Source: Bacteroidota bacterium
GTDB lineage: Bacteria; Bacteroidota; Bacteroidia; Bacteroidales; UBA5342
Direction of reading: 5' to 3'
NCBI GenBank assembly: GCA_003249935.1
Contig: QKHT01000033.1
Span: 1-44,482, forward strand
Length of the DNA stretch: 44,482 nt
A program made the position numbers and the translations under genes. Positions 35,907 to 44,482 of this stretch are shown in pieces. The notes beneath the pieces are model-generated. The model searched no databases and was not told the DNA's origin. It saw only the letters and a program-made list of their open reading frames with translations. Position 1 is the stretch's first letter. Each line of letters opens with the position of its first letter.

Positions 35907-37850
35907 ATGATAGACAGGGCTACAGTAGATAGAATCCTCGATGCCGTACGTATTGAAGAGGTTGTGGGCGATTATGTTAGCCTTCGCCGACGCGGTGTGA
36001 ATTTGGTTGGCAATTGTCCGTTTCACGATGAAAAAACACCATCATTCCATGTGTCGCCCGCTAAGGGTATTTGTAAATGTTTTGGCTGTGGCAAAGGCGG
36101 TAATTCCGTAAATTTTATCATGGAAGCCGAGCAGCTCTCGTATGTAGAGGCGTTGAAGGTTCTGGCCAAAAAATATGGCATAGAGGTAAAAGAGAAGGAG
36201 CTGACACCGGAAGAACTCACCCAGCAAAACGAACGCGAAAGTTTACTAATTGTAAGCGAATGGGCTGCCGGTTATTTCAATCGGATGCTTACACATAGCG
36301 ATGAGGGCAAGGCAATAGCCATGAGTTACTTTTTAGAAAGAGGTTTCAACGAATCTATCATTGAAAAATTTCAACTCGGGTATTGCCTCGACCAAAAAGA
36401 TGGCATGACAAGGGCTGCCATTGCTGCGGGCTATAAAGAAGAATTTTTGATAAAAACCGGCCTTACTATTGCCGGCGATGGTTATAAAAACGACAGGTTT
36501 CGTGGCCGGGTCATGTTTCCTATACATAGTCTTAGTGGAAAACCCATAGCTTTTGGCGGCCGTGTGCTTAAAACATCCGACAAAACGGCAAAGTATCTCA
36601 ATTCGCCCGAAAGTGAACTCTACCATAAAAGCAAAATAGTTTATGGGATATACCATGCCCGTAAGGATATTGTAAAGCACGACCGCTGTTTTTTGGTTGA
36701 AGGGTATACCGATGTCCTTTCGATGCATCAGGCCGGAATCGAAAATGTTGTGGCATCTTCGGGAACAGCATTAACTACCGACCAAATAAGGCTTATCCGA
36801 CGGTTCACGACTAATATTACTGTGCTATACGATGGCGACTTTGCTGGCATAAAAGCCTCTCTCCGGGGTATCGACCTTATTCTCGAAGAGGGAATGGATG
36901 TGCGCGTTCTGCTGCTACCGGATGGTGAAGACCCCGATTCTTTTGCGAAAAAAAACAGCGCAACGGCCTTGCGAGCGTATATTACCGACAACGAAACCGA
37001 CTTTATCCGGTTCAAAGCACAACTGCTGGCCGACGAATCGAAGAACGATCCTATTGGTCGTGCAAGGCTTATTTCCGATGTGGTAAAAAGCATTTCGCTT
37101 ATCCCCGACGAAATAAAACGAACCGTTTTTCTTAAAGAATCGTCCCGAATATTCGAAATTGGCGAACAGGTGTTGTATAGCGAAATGAGCAAAATTCAGC
37201 AAAAACGTGCTGCCGAAATTCCGATGCAACGTCCGGTTCAATCCCAAAATATATCTGCCAACGCGGGTTCACCCACTATGGTTGAACCACCGCGCGATAT
37301 TGTACGGCCTGTTCCGTTAGAAGAAATAGAGGTGCTTAAATATCTGATTCGTTATGGCGGATTGCCACTTTATGGACCCGAAGATTTGCCCGAAGGGCAG
37401 GAAAATCCAAATGTTGATGTCGTCATTGTGGGTTCGCTCGACGAAGACGATATGAAATTTACCAATGGGCTGGCTCAGCAGATTTATGAAGAGTATAAGT
37501 TGCAAATGGTCAATGAAGGGTTCGAACCCGAAAAATATTTTTTGCGACACGAAAACCCTGCTGTATGTATGTTTGTGGCCGGATTGTTTGCCGACGATAA
37601 AAAGTTGAGTCGAAGTAAGGTAAACGATGAAGTACGCAACGTGCCACGCCACTTGTTTAAAATTGTGCCTAAAGTTATTTTTGAGCTCAAGGATCAATAT
37701 GTAAAAACGATGCAGAAAGCAATTCTCGACGAATTAACCGGTTGCACCGATGAAGATGAACAGATGCGTTTATTGGGCGAATTGCAACAGCTTAATGCCA
37801 TAAAAACCCAATTGAGTGCCAGGCTCGGCGGGCGTACCATTACACGTTAA
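35907..37850 (+). CDS. dnaG: DNA primase
   Basis: The 647-aa protein makes RNA primers at the replication fork. The CHC2 zinc ribbon at the N-terminus has Cys37, His40, Cys58 and Cys61 (CPFHDEKTPSFHVSP... CFGCGKGG). The polymerase core has RGRVMFPIH and GRVLKTSDKTAKYLNSPE, and the TOPRIM fold has the metal-binding Glu in LVEGYTDVLS (~267) and acidic residues in YDGDFAGIKA (~308). The C-terminal ~230 residues are the divergent DnaB-interacting region. Length is typical. The AlkD-like gene follows after 11 bp, so the two are probably cotranscribed. Confidence 0.98.
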   Translation: MIDRATVDRILDAVRIEEVVGDYVSLRRRGVNLVGNCPFHDEKTPSFHVSPAKGICKCFGCGKGGNSVNFIMEAEQLSYVEALKVLAKKYGIEVKEKELTPEELTQQNERESLLIVSEWAAGYFNRMLTHSDEGKAIAMSYFLERGFNESIIEKFQLGYCLDQKDGMTRAAIAAGYKEEFLIKTGLTIAGDGYKNDRFRGRVMFPIHSLSGKPIAFGGRVLKTSDKTAKYLNSPESELYHKSKIVYGIYHARKDIVKHDRCFLVEGYTDVLSMHQAGIENVVASSGTALTTDQIRLIRRFTTNITVLYDGDFAGIKASLRGIDLILEEGMDVRVLLLPDGEDPDSFAKKNSATALRAYITDNETDFIRFKAQLLADESKNDPIGRARLISDVVKSISLIPDEIKRTVFLKESSRIFEIGEQVLYSEMSKIQQKRAAEIPMQRPVQSQNISANAGSPTMVEPPRDIVRPVPLEEIEVLKYLIRYGGLPLYGPEDLPEGQENPNVDVVIVGSLDEDDMKFTNGLAQQIYEEYKLQMVNEGFEPEKYFLRHENPAVCMFVAGLFADDKKLSRSKVNDEVRNVPRHLFKIVPKVIFELKDQYVKTMQKAILDELTGCTDEDEQMRLLGELQQLNAIKTQLSARLGGRTITR

Positions 37851-37861
37851 ATATTAGAGTT

Positions 37862-38572
37862 ATGAATGATGTTGAACTGGCTATATTAGCCGAAGCCAAT
37901 GTGTTGAAAGCGAAGCATTACATGCGGTTTTTTAAAACCGGAAAAGGACAATATGGCGAGGGCGATCTGTTTCTGGGATTGTCGAACCCGCAAATGCATG
38001 CCATTACCAAACGTTTTTACGCGGTAGTAGACAATCAAATGATTCACAACCTGCTCATCTCGCCTTATCACGAATTTAGGATGGTAGCGTTGTTGTGCCT
38101 GGTGCGCCGGTTCGAAAAGCGAAAAACACAATCCGAACGGAAGGAAATCGTCGATTTCTATTTGGCACACCTCGATTATGTAAACAACTGGGATTTGGTC
38201 GATTTAAGTTGTTACAAAATACTCGGTAAATATCTTTTGGCTGAACCGAACCGCGAGGTATTGTACCAATTGGCCGCATCGGGGCATTTGTGGCGTCAAA
38301 GAGTGGCCATTGTAAGTACCATGGCGTTGATAAAAGGTAACGACGAATATGCCGATACGCTCAAACTTTCGGAGCTAATGCTACACCATAAACACGATTT
38401 AATGCATAAAGCAATAGGGTGGTTGCTGCGTGAAATTGGGAAACGAAATCTAAGTGTGCTACGTGCTTTTCTTCTAAAACATGCGGCTGTAATGCCGCGT
38501 ACAATGCTCCGTTACAGTATCGAAAAAATGGACCATGCCGAGCGGTTGCAGTGGCTAAATGCAAGAAATTAA
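37862..38572 (+). CDS. AlkD-like DNA alkylation repair protein
   Basis: A 236-aa all-helical HEAT-repeat-like protein of the AlkD/AlkC DNA glycosylase family, which removes N3- and N7-alkylpurines without flipping the base. Characteristic stretches: QYGEGDLFLGLSNPQMHAI near residues 31-49, YVNNWDLVDLSCYKI (~106-120), HLWRQRVAIVSTMALI (~142-157), KAIGWLLREIGKR (~181-193) and MPRTMLRYSIEKM near 212-224. The Trp-Asp of NNWDLVD and the Arg of WRQR correspond to the residues that cradle the lesion in AlkD. It lies 11 bp after dnaG. Activity on alkylated DNA is known for the family and not shown here. Confidence 0.92.
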   Translation: MNDVELAILAEANVLKAKHYMRFFKTGKGQYGEGDLFLGLSNPQMHAITKRFYAVVDNQMIHNLLISPYHEFRMVALLCLVRRFEKRKTQSERKEIVDFYLAHLDYVNNWDLVDLSCYKILGKYLLAEPNREVLYQLAASGHLWRQRVAIVSTMALIKGNDEYADTLKLSELMLHHKHDLMHKAIGWLLREIGKRNLSVLRAFLLKHAAVMPRTMLRYSIEKMDHAERLQWLNARN

Positions 38573-38604
38573 AAATATCGTTTTTTTTTATTTAACTTGG
38601 CTCA

Positions 38605-38734
38605 ATAGTTTGTTTAACTTTTGTAATGTGTTGATATTTTATATGTTATGTGATGATGTGTGTTTTTATAAATTACCGTAGATGAACTGCTTAAATTTTG
38701 CCGAACATCGAACATCTGAAATCAACGATCTATT
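38605..38734. repeat. Intergenic repeated element, copy B
   Basis: This aligns with copy A at 35709-35839. Its tandem heptamers read GAACATC-GAACATC, where copy A has GAACGTC and AAACGTC, so the G-to-A difference is present in both units. It lies 33 bases after the AlkD-like stop in a 598-bp gene-free gap (38573-39170). Confidence 0.65.
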
Positions 38735-38823
38735 TTGCCTGCAAAAACTATTTAAATTACATGCTCAAATGAGTTGGTTTTAACCGTTGCAATCTTTACA
38801 AATAATATTTCAGGTCATCAAAA

Positions 38824-38875
38824 AGCCGCAACAATCATGCTGCGGCTCCTTGCTTCTTAGGGGTAACTTTGCCCC
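38824..38875. other. Two adjacent hairpins, candidate structured RNA
   Basis: AGCCGCA (38824-38830) pairs with TGCGGCT (38841-38847), and GGGG (38860-38863) pairs with CCCC (38872-38875). On the minus strand the first hairpin is followed by TTTTTG, so it could end a minus-strand transcript. The second hairpin's loop contains TAACTTTG on the plus strand (38864-38871), a perfect -7 box. No gene lies nearby to explain either; 38876-39082 shows nothing else. Confidence 0.35.
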
Positions 38876-39082
38876 TGTCCCATTTAACCTAAAACTGAAA
38901 CCTTAAACTATAAGTTATTTTTAATACATCATAAAGTTATGTTGTAAATATCTGAAAGTCAATTTTTTTAACATTTAATTTTGTTCATTGATTATAGCTT
39001 CTAATGGGTTGATAATGACAGTGAGAAACAAGTAGATATTTGTACGCAAACAACTGATTAAGTGCAAAATATTTCAGGACTT

Positions 39083-39114
39083 TTTGCACAGTTTCAATTC
39101 ATTTATTATATTTG
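39083..39114 (+). promoter_or_regulatory. Consensus promoter for rimP-nusA-infB
   Basis: TTTG (39083-39086), a 20-bp spacer and TATATTTG (39107-39114) match the Bacteroidota consensus in both boxes and spacing. The RNA should start near 39121. Confidence 0.8.
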
Positions 39115-39120
39115 CCACAT

Positions 39121-39161
39121 CGTTTAGAATAGGGGGCGGCAGTCCCCTATTTTATTAAACG
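39121..39161 (+). promoter_or_regulatory. Leader stem-loop of the rimP-nusA-infB mRNA
   Basis: From the predicted RNA start, CGTTTA (39121-39126) pairs with TAAACG (39156-39161), and AATAGGGG (39128-39135) pairs with CCCCTATT (39144-39151) around the loop GCGGCAGT. The structure ends nine bases before the rimP ATG, so it occupies nearly the whole 50-base leader. It could stabilise the mRNA 5' end or control translation of rimP. Confidence 0.6.
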
Positions 39162-39170
39162 GAATTTTGG

Positions 39171-39635
39171 ATGATAGATAAAACAAGAATAATCGAAATC
39201 ATTGAGCCTCAACTGGCTGCTGATGGTGCGTTTTTGGTCGACATAAAGGTGTCGGGCGATAACCATATTGGTGTAGATATAGATTCTGAAAAGGGTGTCT
39301 CAATTGACTATTGCGTGTTAATTTCGAAACTTATCGAGTCTCATTTCGATCGCGAAGTTGAGGATTATAGTCTTGAAGTGGCTTCCGCAGGAATCGGACT
39401 GCCATTTAAAGTGTTGAGGCAATATCTCAAACACATTGGCAACGATGTAGAGGTAAAGGCCAAAAATGGGATGAAGTACATTGGTACTTTAAAATCTGCC
39501 GATTCTGAAGGCTTCACAGTAGAAATTGAGGAACTTGTAAAACCCGAAGGGGCAAAGCGCAAGCAACTTGTGGCAAAAGATATCACTTTTGAATATAGTC
39601 TGGTGAAATCGGTTTCGTTAGTCATAAACTTTTAA
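39171..39635 (+). CDS. rimP: Ribosome maturation factor RimP
   Basis: A 154-aa protein needed for late assembly of the 30S subunit. It shows the RimP pattern: an N-terminal alpha/beta domain with LVDIKVSGDNHIGVDIDSEKG (residues ~22-42), the central SIDYCVLISKLIE and YSLEVASAGIGLPF (the family's SLEVSSPGLDRPL block), and a C-terminal SH3-like domain (GNDVEVKAKNGMKYIGTL). It is the first gene of the conserved rimP-nusA-infB operon, with nusA starting 18 bases after its stop. Confidence 0.95.
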   Translation: MIDKTRIIEIIEPQLAADGAFLVDIKVSGDNHIGVDIDSEKGVSIDYCVLISKLIESHFDREVEDYSLEVASAGIGLPFKVLRQYLKHIGNDVEVKAKNGMKYIGTLKSADSEGFTVEIEELVKPEGAKRKQLVAKDITFEYSLVKSVSLVINF

Positions 39636-39653
39636 GATAAAATAATAACGGCA

Positions 39654-40892
39654 ATGCATAACTTGAATCTGATTGATACGTTTTCCGAGTTCAAGGAATT
39701 AAAAAACATCGATCGCGCAACAATGATGAGTGTGATAGAAGACGCTTTCCGCAGTGCGATGCGTAAACTATTTGGTACTGACGAAAACTTTGATATCATT
39801 ATTAATCCCGACAAAGGCGACTTTGAGATTTGGCGCAACCGCGAAGTAGTTGCCGATGGCACCGTAGAAAACCCGCATTTGCAAATATCGCTTACCGATG
39901 CAAAAAAAATAGATGGCGATTACGAAATCGGAGAAGAGGTAACCGAAGAGGTTAAATTTGCCGATTTCGGACGAAGAGCAATTTTAAATCTTCGGCAGGC
40001 TTTGGCCTCGATGATACTCGAACTCGAAAAGGATAATCTTTACAGCAAATATCGCGAACGCGTAGGACAGATTATTACTGCCGAAGTATATCAGGTATGG
40101 CGTAAGGAAATATTGTTGCTCGACGACGAAGGTAATGAACTTATTTTGCCAAAGAGTGAGCAAATTCCGGCCGATTTTTTTAGAAAGGGCGACGCTCTCA
40201 GGGCCGTTGTACTTAAAGTAGATATGCGCAACAATACGCCGGTAATTATTTTATCCCGCACCTCTCCTGTTTTTCTCGAACGATTGTTTGAACTTGAAGT
40301 TCCTGAGATCTTCGACGGATTGATTACAATCAAAAAAATAGTGCGTGTACCCGGCGAAAGAGCCAAAGTGGCCGTAGAATCGTACGATGAACGCATTGAC
40401 CCGGTAGGGGCTTGCGTAGGTATGAAGGGGGCACGCATACACGGTATTGTAAGAGAATTGCGTAACGAAAATATCGACGTAATTAACTTTACACAAAATA
40501 CTCAGCTTTATATTCAACGGTCGTTGAGTCCGGCAAAAATATCATCCATAACGCTCGATACCGAAAATTTAAGGGCTGATGTATTCCTTAAACCCGACGA
40601 AGTATCGTTGGCTATTGGTAAAGGTGGTTTAAATATAAAACTCGCCAGTCAGCTAACTGGTTACAATCTTGACGTATATCGCGAAATTGCAACGCAGGAC
40701 GTAGACGACGTGAACCTCGACGAATTTGTTGATGAAATTGACGAATGGATCATTGATGAGTTGAAGGCAGTAGGTTGCGACAGTGCGCGTAACGTGCTCG
40801 AATACTCTGTAGAAGAATTGGTTAGCAGAACCGACCTCGAAGAGGAAACAATACGGGAAGTAATGCGTATACTCAGGTCGGAATTCGAATAA
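39654..40892 (+). CDS. nusA: Transcription elongation/termination factor NusA
   Basis: A 412-aa RNA-polymerase-binding protein. The N-terminal domain (1-~125) begins MHNLNLIDTFSEFKE; an S1 domain (~133-200) includes VGQIITAEVYQVWRKEILLL; two KH domains (~205-345) include DPVGACVGMKGARIHGIV and LAIGKGGLNIKLASQLTG. The last ~70 residues form a single helix-hairpin-helix-like acidic segment (ELKAVGCDSARNVLEYSVEEL), so the protein lacks the second C-terminal repeat of the 495-aa E. coli NusA, as is usual in Bacteroidota. infB follows after 69 bp. Confidence 0.97.
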   Translation: MHNLNLIDTFSEFKELKNIDRATMMSVIEDAFRSAMRKLFGTDENFDIIINPDKGDFEIWRNREVVADGTVENPHLQISLTDAKKIDGDYEIGEEVTEEVKFADFGRRAILNLRQALASMILELEKDNLYSKYRERVGQIITAEVYQVWRKEILLLDDEGNELILPKSEQIPADFFRKGDALRAVVLKVDMRNNTPVIILSRTSPVFLERLFELEVPEIFDGLITIKKIVRVPGERAKVAVESYDERIDPVGACVGMKGARIHGIVRELRNENIDVINFTQNTQLYIQRSLSPAKISSITLDTENLRADVFLKPDEVSLAIGKGGLNIKLASQLTGYNLDVYREIATQDVDDVNLDEFVDEIDEWIIDELKAVGCDSARNVLEYSVEELVSRTDLEEETIREVMRILRSEFE

Positions 40893-40961
40893 TTGAATTG
40901 CACTTTATAAGAAATTTTTTTCCGGTAGTAACCGGTACATTGAAATTGCAGGCACAAGCTT

Positions 40962-43900
40962 ATGTCAGGACAACGTTTAAGTAAATTAGCCAGAGAATTC
41001 AACGTGGGTATCTCATCCATGATAGAGTTTCTGCATAAAAAGGGTCATACCGAAGTCGAAAACAATCCGAATACAAAGGTCAGCGATGTGGTACACGACC
41101 TGTTGGTAAAGGAATTTTCCAGCGATTCGTCGGCCAAAAAAGAATCGGAAAAAGTAAGTGAGCAACGGCACAACAAAGAGCGCCGCCGCGAAACTGTGTC
41201 GATCGATGCATCAAAGAATGCTGATTCGGAAAATGACTTTGATGAAATTCCAACGGTTGTTCCCGAAAGCGAAAAGCCGCATTTTAAAGTTGTGGGCAAA
41301 ATCGACCTCGAACAAGGTCGAAAAACACCAGCACCAAAACAAGTTACAGAAAAAGTTGTCGAAAAGCCGGTAGAAGTGGTTCAACCCATAAAAACAGAGA
41401 TGAGGGAAAAACCGGAAGAAACCGAAGCAAAAGCAGAACCAGCGATAGCACCTAAAAAAGTAGTAGAGCCGGTCATAGTGCCTGAACCAATAAAAGTGGT
41501 TGAACCGGTTGCTGAAATAACCATTGAGCCCGTTGCAACAATGGTGGAAAATGCCAAAGTGGTTGCTGAATTTAAGCCTGAACCTCAGGTAGAGGCTGTA
41601 AAACCGGAACCCGTTGCAAAAGTTGTTACTCCAACGGTTTCGGACACTGTGTCAAACGTTATTTCTGCCAATGAGGAGCATAATAATGAAATCGCTACGG
41701 ACGAAGCAGTGGTTGAATCAGATGATTCGGAAGGCGTTTTTAAACACTCCACAGCTAAGTTTGAAAGTAATATAAAGGTGGTCGATAAAATAGATTTATC
41801 GTTGATAAATGACAGAACACGACCAAAAAAGAAATCGAAAGAAGAAAAAAGACGCGAACGTGAAGATCGCGATCGTGTAAAACGACCCGATAACGTGGTA
41901 AAAAAACCGGCAACTCCGGCCTCGGCTGTTGGAGCTTCAGGCGATGTCAAACCCGTTGATCCGAATAAGGAAGCACGCCGCCCGCTGTTGTTAAAGGCAG
42001 CCGACAGAACAGTTCCGGCCGATGGTTCACCCGAAAGTATCGAGGCTCGCAAAAAACGCAAGCGCATTAGAAAAGATAAGGAAAAGGTAGATTTAACCAA
42101 ACCTGCCGATTTTAAGCCGGGGGTTGTTAAGCCTGGTCAGAAAACTGAAATTGCACCAGCCGATAGAAAAAGCCTTAATTTGCGTGACAAAAAAACACGC
42201 AGACCGATAAAAGCTGAAGTTAACACCGAAGATGTTGAGCGTCAGGTTAAAGAAACACTTGCACGATTAACCCTTTCGAAAGGTGGTAAAGGCGATAAAC
42301 ACCGCCGTACCAAGCGTAAAGCCATTGCCGATCGTTCGGCCGCCGATATGGAACGTTCGCTTGAGGATATGAAGCTGTTGAAGCTTGCAGAATTTGTAAC
42401 TGCAAACGATCTTGCCACCATGATGGATGTACAGGTAACGCAGATTATTGCTACTTGTATGAGCCTCGGTATTTTTGTGTCGATAAACCAACGTTTGGAT
42501 GCCGAAACAATAGTTATCGTAGCCGATGAATTTGGATACGATGTAGAGTTTGTAACAGCAGACGATATTGATGCGATTACCGAAGAGGATGATGCAGAAG
42601 AAGATCTTATTTCGCGGCCTCCTATTATTACGGTGATGGGCCACGTTGACCATGGTAAAACCTCGTTGCTCGACTTTATTCGCAGTGCCAACGTAATTGC
42701 CGGTGAAGCCGGGGGTATTACTCAGCACATTGGTGCATATAATGTAACACTCGAAGATGGACGTAAGATTACATTTTTGGATACGCCCGGTCACGAGGCA
42801 TTTACAGCGATGCGAGCCCGTGGTGCAAAAATTACCGATGTGGCGATTATTATTGTAGCGGCCGATGACAGTGTAATGCCGCAAACCATCGAAGCAATTA
42901 ACCACGCAGCTGCAGCTGGTGTACCAATAGTATTTGCAATAAATAAAATAGATAAAGTTGGAGCAAATCCCGAAAAAATTCGCGAAGCACTTGCCAACAT
43001 GAACTATTTGGTTGAAGACTGGGGTGGGAAATACCAATGCCAGGAAATTTCGGCCAAAAAAGGTTTAGGAATCAGCGATTTGTTAGAGAAAGTTTTGTTA
43101 GAGGCAGAAATGCTCGATCTTAAGGCTAATCCGAATCGTAGAGCATCCGGCTCTATCATCGAGTCGTCGCTTGATAAAGGTCGTGGGTATGTGGCAACAA
43201 TTTTGGTTCAGACGGGTACCCTTAAAGTGGGTGATGTAATGCTGGCCGGACAGTTTCACGGAAACGTAAAAGCGATGTTTAACGAACGTGGACAACGCGT
43301 TGAAAAGGCTGGTCCATCGGAGCCGGTAATGGTACTTGGCTTAAATGGAGCACCAACCGCCGGTGATAACTTTAATGTTCTTAGCAGCGAAAAAGAAGCC
43401 CGTGAGGTGGCTACCAAACGTGCGCAATTGCAGCGCGAACAGGGACTTCGTACTCAAAAACATATTACGCTCGACGAAATTGGTCGCCGAATTGCTATAG
43501 GCAACTTCCAGGAACTCAACGTTATTGTTAAGGGCGACGTGGATGGTTCTATTGAAGCCTTGGCCGATTCGCTGATAAAACTTTCGACCAACGAAATTCA
43601 GGTCAATGTTATTCACAAGGCGGTTGGCCAGATATCAGAATCGGATATTACACTTGCAGCAGCCTCGAATGCGATTGTGGTTGGTTTCCAGGTTCGTCCG
43701 TCAATAGCTGCACGTCGTATTGCCGAGAAGGAAGAGATCGAAATTCGTCTGTATTCGGTAATTTACAAAGCCATTGAAGAGGTAAAACAAGCCATGGAAG
43801 GCATGCTCTCGCCCGAAATTAAGGAAGAGATTACCGCCACACTCGAAGTTATCGAAGTATTTAAAATTACGAAGGTGGGTACAGTGGCCGGTTGTATGGT

Positions 43901-44120
43901 GCGTGAAGGTAAAATTAAAAAGAACAGCCGGGTTCGGTTGGTTCGCGATGGCATTGTAGTGTACACCGGACTTATCGAATCGCTCAAGCGTTTTAAAGAA
44001 GATGTGCGTGAAGTGGCTTCGGGTTACGATTGTGGTTTGGGTATTACCAACTACAACGATATTCGCGAAGGCGATTTTATCGAGGGCTTCGAAGAAGTGG
44101 AAGTAAAAAAGAAACTTTAA
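40962..44120 (+). CDS. infB: Translation initiation factor IF-2
   Basis: The 1052-aa GTPase brings initiator tRNA to the 30S subunit and promotes subunit joining. The N-terminal IF2-N subdomain (1-~55, [23 protein letters not shown]) is followed by ~400 residues of low-complexity Glu/Pro/Val/Lys-rich linker and basic stretches, then a second IF2-N-like region (~467-520). The G domain starts with GHVDHGKTS (~561-569), followed by DTPGHEAF (~607) and NKID (~661), then domains II, III and IV with [13 protein letters not shown] and [12 protein letters not shown]. The catalytic part is ordinary; the long linker is common in Bacteroidota. It ends the rimP operon, with a hairpin 19 bases after the stop. 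Confidence 0.98.
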   Translation: MSGQRLSKLAREFNVGISSMIEFLHKKGHTEVENNPNTKVSDVVHDLLVKEFSSDSSAKKESEKVSEQRHNKERRRETVSIDASKNADSENDFDEIPTVVPESEKPHFKVVGKIDLEQGRKTPAPKQVTEKVVEKPVEVVQPIKTEMREKPEETEAKAEPAIAPKKVVEPVIVPEPIKVVEPVAEITIEPVATMVENAKVVAEFKPEPQVEAVKPEPVAKVVTPTVSDTVSNVISANEEHNNEIATDEAVVESDDSEGVFKHSTAKFESNIKVVDKIDLSLINDRTRPKKKSKEEKRREREDRDRVKRPDNVVKKPATPASAVGASGDVKPVDPNKEARRPLLLKAADRTVPADGSPESIEARKKRKRIRKDKEKVDLTKPADFKPGVVKPGQKTEIAPADRKSLNLRDKKTRRPIKAEVNTEDVERQVKETLARLTLSKGGKGDKHRRTKRKAIADRSAADMERSLEDMKLLKLAEFVTANDLATMMDVQVTQIIATCMSLGIFVSINQRLDAETIVIVADEFGYDVEFVTADDIDAITEEDDAEEDLISRPPIITVMGHVDHGKTSLLDFIRSANVIAGEAGGITQHIGAYNVTLEDGRKITFLDTPGHEAFTAMRARGAKITDVAIIIVAADDSVMPQTIEAINHAAAAGVPIVFAINKIDKVGANPEKIREALANMNYLVEDWGGKYQCQEISAKKGLGISDLLEKVLLEAEMLDLKANPNRRASGSIIESSLDKGRGYVATILVQTGTLKVGDVMLAGQFHGNVKAMFNERGQRVEKAGPSEPVMVLGLNGAPTAGDNFNVLSSEKEAREVATKRAQLQREQGLRTQKHITLDEIGRRIAIGNFQELNVIVKGDVDGSIEALADSLIKLSTNEIQVNVIHKAVGQISESDITLAAASNAIVVGFQVRPSIAARRIAEKEEIEIRLYSVIYKAIEEVKQAMEGMLSPEIKEEITATLEVIEVFKITKVGTVAGCMVREGKIKKNSRVRLVRDGIVVYTGLIESLKRFKEDVREVASGYDCGLGITNYNDIREGDFIEGFEEVEVKKKL

Positions 44121-44139
44121 AAGGTTTAACATATTGGTT

Positions 44140-44173
44140 AAAAGCGTTCAATCCGGTAAGATTGAACGCTTTT
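44140..44173 (+). terminator. Terminator between infB and dtd
   Basis: A perfect 14-bp stem, AAAAGCGTTCAATC (44140-44153) with GATTGAACGCTTTT (44160-44173), has a 6-base loop. The T-run is only four long, so termination may be partial. Confidence 0.75.
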
Positions 44174-44192
44174 CCGTTTAAACAGGTTTATA

Positions 44193-44482
44193 ATGAGGGT
44201 ATTGATACAACGCGTGTCGGAGGCTTCGGTAAGCATCGATGCGGAAATTGTGAGCGCAATTGGTCGCGGCTTTTTACTTCTTGTGGGTGTGGAAAACGAC
44301 GATACGGACGAAGATATTAACTGGCTGGTTCAAAAAATAGTAAACATGCGCATATTTGCCGATAATGCCGGTTTAATGAATCTTTCGATACAGAGTGTTT
44401 GTGGCGACATTTTGGTGGTGAGCCAGTTTACGCTGCACGCCTCCGCGAAAAAGGGTAACCGCCCGTCGTTTATTAAAGCCGC
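44193..44482 (+). CDS. dtd: D-aminoacyl-tRNA deacylase, 5' part
   Basis: The gene runs off the window; 96 of about 150 codons are present. The enzyme hydrolyses D-amino acids (and glycine) mis-attached to tRNA. The visible part starts [15 protein letters not shown] and contains [12 protein letters not shown] and the SQFTL motif ([19 protein letters not shown]) that lines the active site; the GP motif would be past the edge. The usual LYADxxKG sequence here reads LHASAKKG. It starts 20 bases after the hairpin that follows infB. Confidence 0.95.
   Translation, partial: MRVLIQRVSEASVSIDAEIVSAIGRGFLLLVGVENDDTDEDINWLVQKIVNMRIFADNAGLMNLSIQSVCGDILVVSQFTLHASAKKGNRPSFIKA

Noticed and set aside
40962-44120. 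IF-2 of 1052 aa considered as a fusion protein.
   Set aside because: The extra length is low-complexity linker between two IF2-N-like regions, as is common in this phylum; all GTPase motifs are in normal order.

Overview
The window is a piece of a Bacteroidota chromosome, probably a Bacteroidales/Marinilabiliales-type organism. The evidence is the recurring promoter -7 element TAnnTTTG, the absence of clear Shine-Dalgarno sequences, a type IX secretion sorting tail on a secreted glycosidase, a short NusA, and gene families typical of the phylum. No rRNA, tRNA, insertion sequence or prophage was recognised.

Layout. 1-1063: right end of a CRISPR array (46-bp repeats, 30-bp spacers) of the type II-C kind; no cas gene is inside the window. 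1247-3892: SNF2-family helicase. 4142-4469: remains of a RelB/YafQ-type toxin-antitoxin pair on the minus strand, too short and broken to stand out as ORFs. 4654-6057: orphan 467-aa protein. 6060-6161: GC-rich two-half-site repeat. 6246-7945: AhpC peroxiredoxin and an outer-membrane-like protein (minus). 8311-12027: cobalamin-dependent methionine synthase. 12283-14013: RecJ. 14120-17933: FIST sensor protein with a hybrid histidine kinase. 18061-20923: overlapping minus-strand operon of a glycosyltransferase, an ECF sigma factor and a DegT-type aminotransferase, preceded by a divergent EgtD-like protein (21035-21967). 22338-28378: glutamate synthase gltB-gltD. 28500-33579: three exported proteins, namely a small carboxypeptidase-regulatory-like protein, a GH30-like glycosidase with a sorting tail, and a propeller/DUF4114 lipoprotein. 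33900-38572: phosphoglucomutase, DnaG primase and an AlkD-type protein. 39171-44120: rimP-nusA-infB operon behind a strong promoter and a leader hairpin. 44193-end: start of dtd.

How it works together. Most of the window is housekeeping: methionine and glutamate synthesis, replication and repair, and transcription/translation. The accessory part is the left 6 kb. The most notable observations are: (i) each CRISPR repeat carries a perfect Bacteroidota -7 box, and the truncated terminal repeat keeps the box while losing the half that would pair with tracrRNA; (ii) the decayed toxin-antitoxin module; (iii) a ~130-bp non-coding element present twice, upstream of dnaG and upstream of rimP, whose tandem heptamers changed together; (iv) an EgtD-fold protein whose SAM-binding glycine loop is degenerate; (v) a stem-loop beginning at the predicted 5' end of the rimP-nusA-infB transcript.
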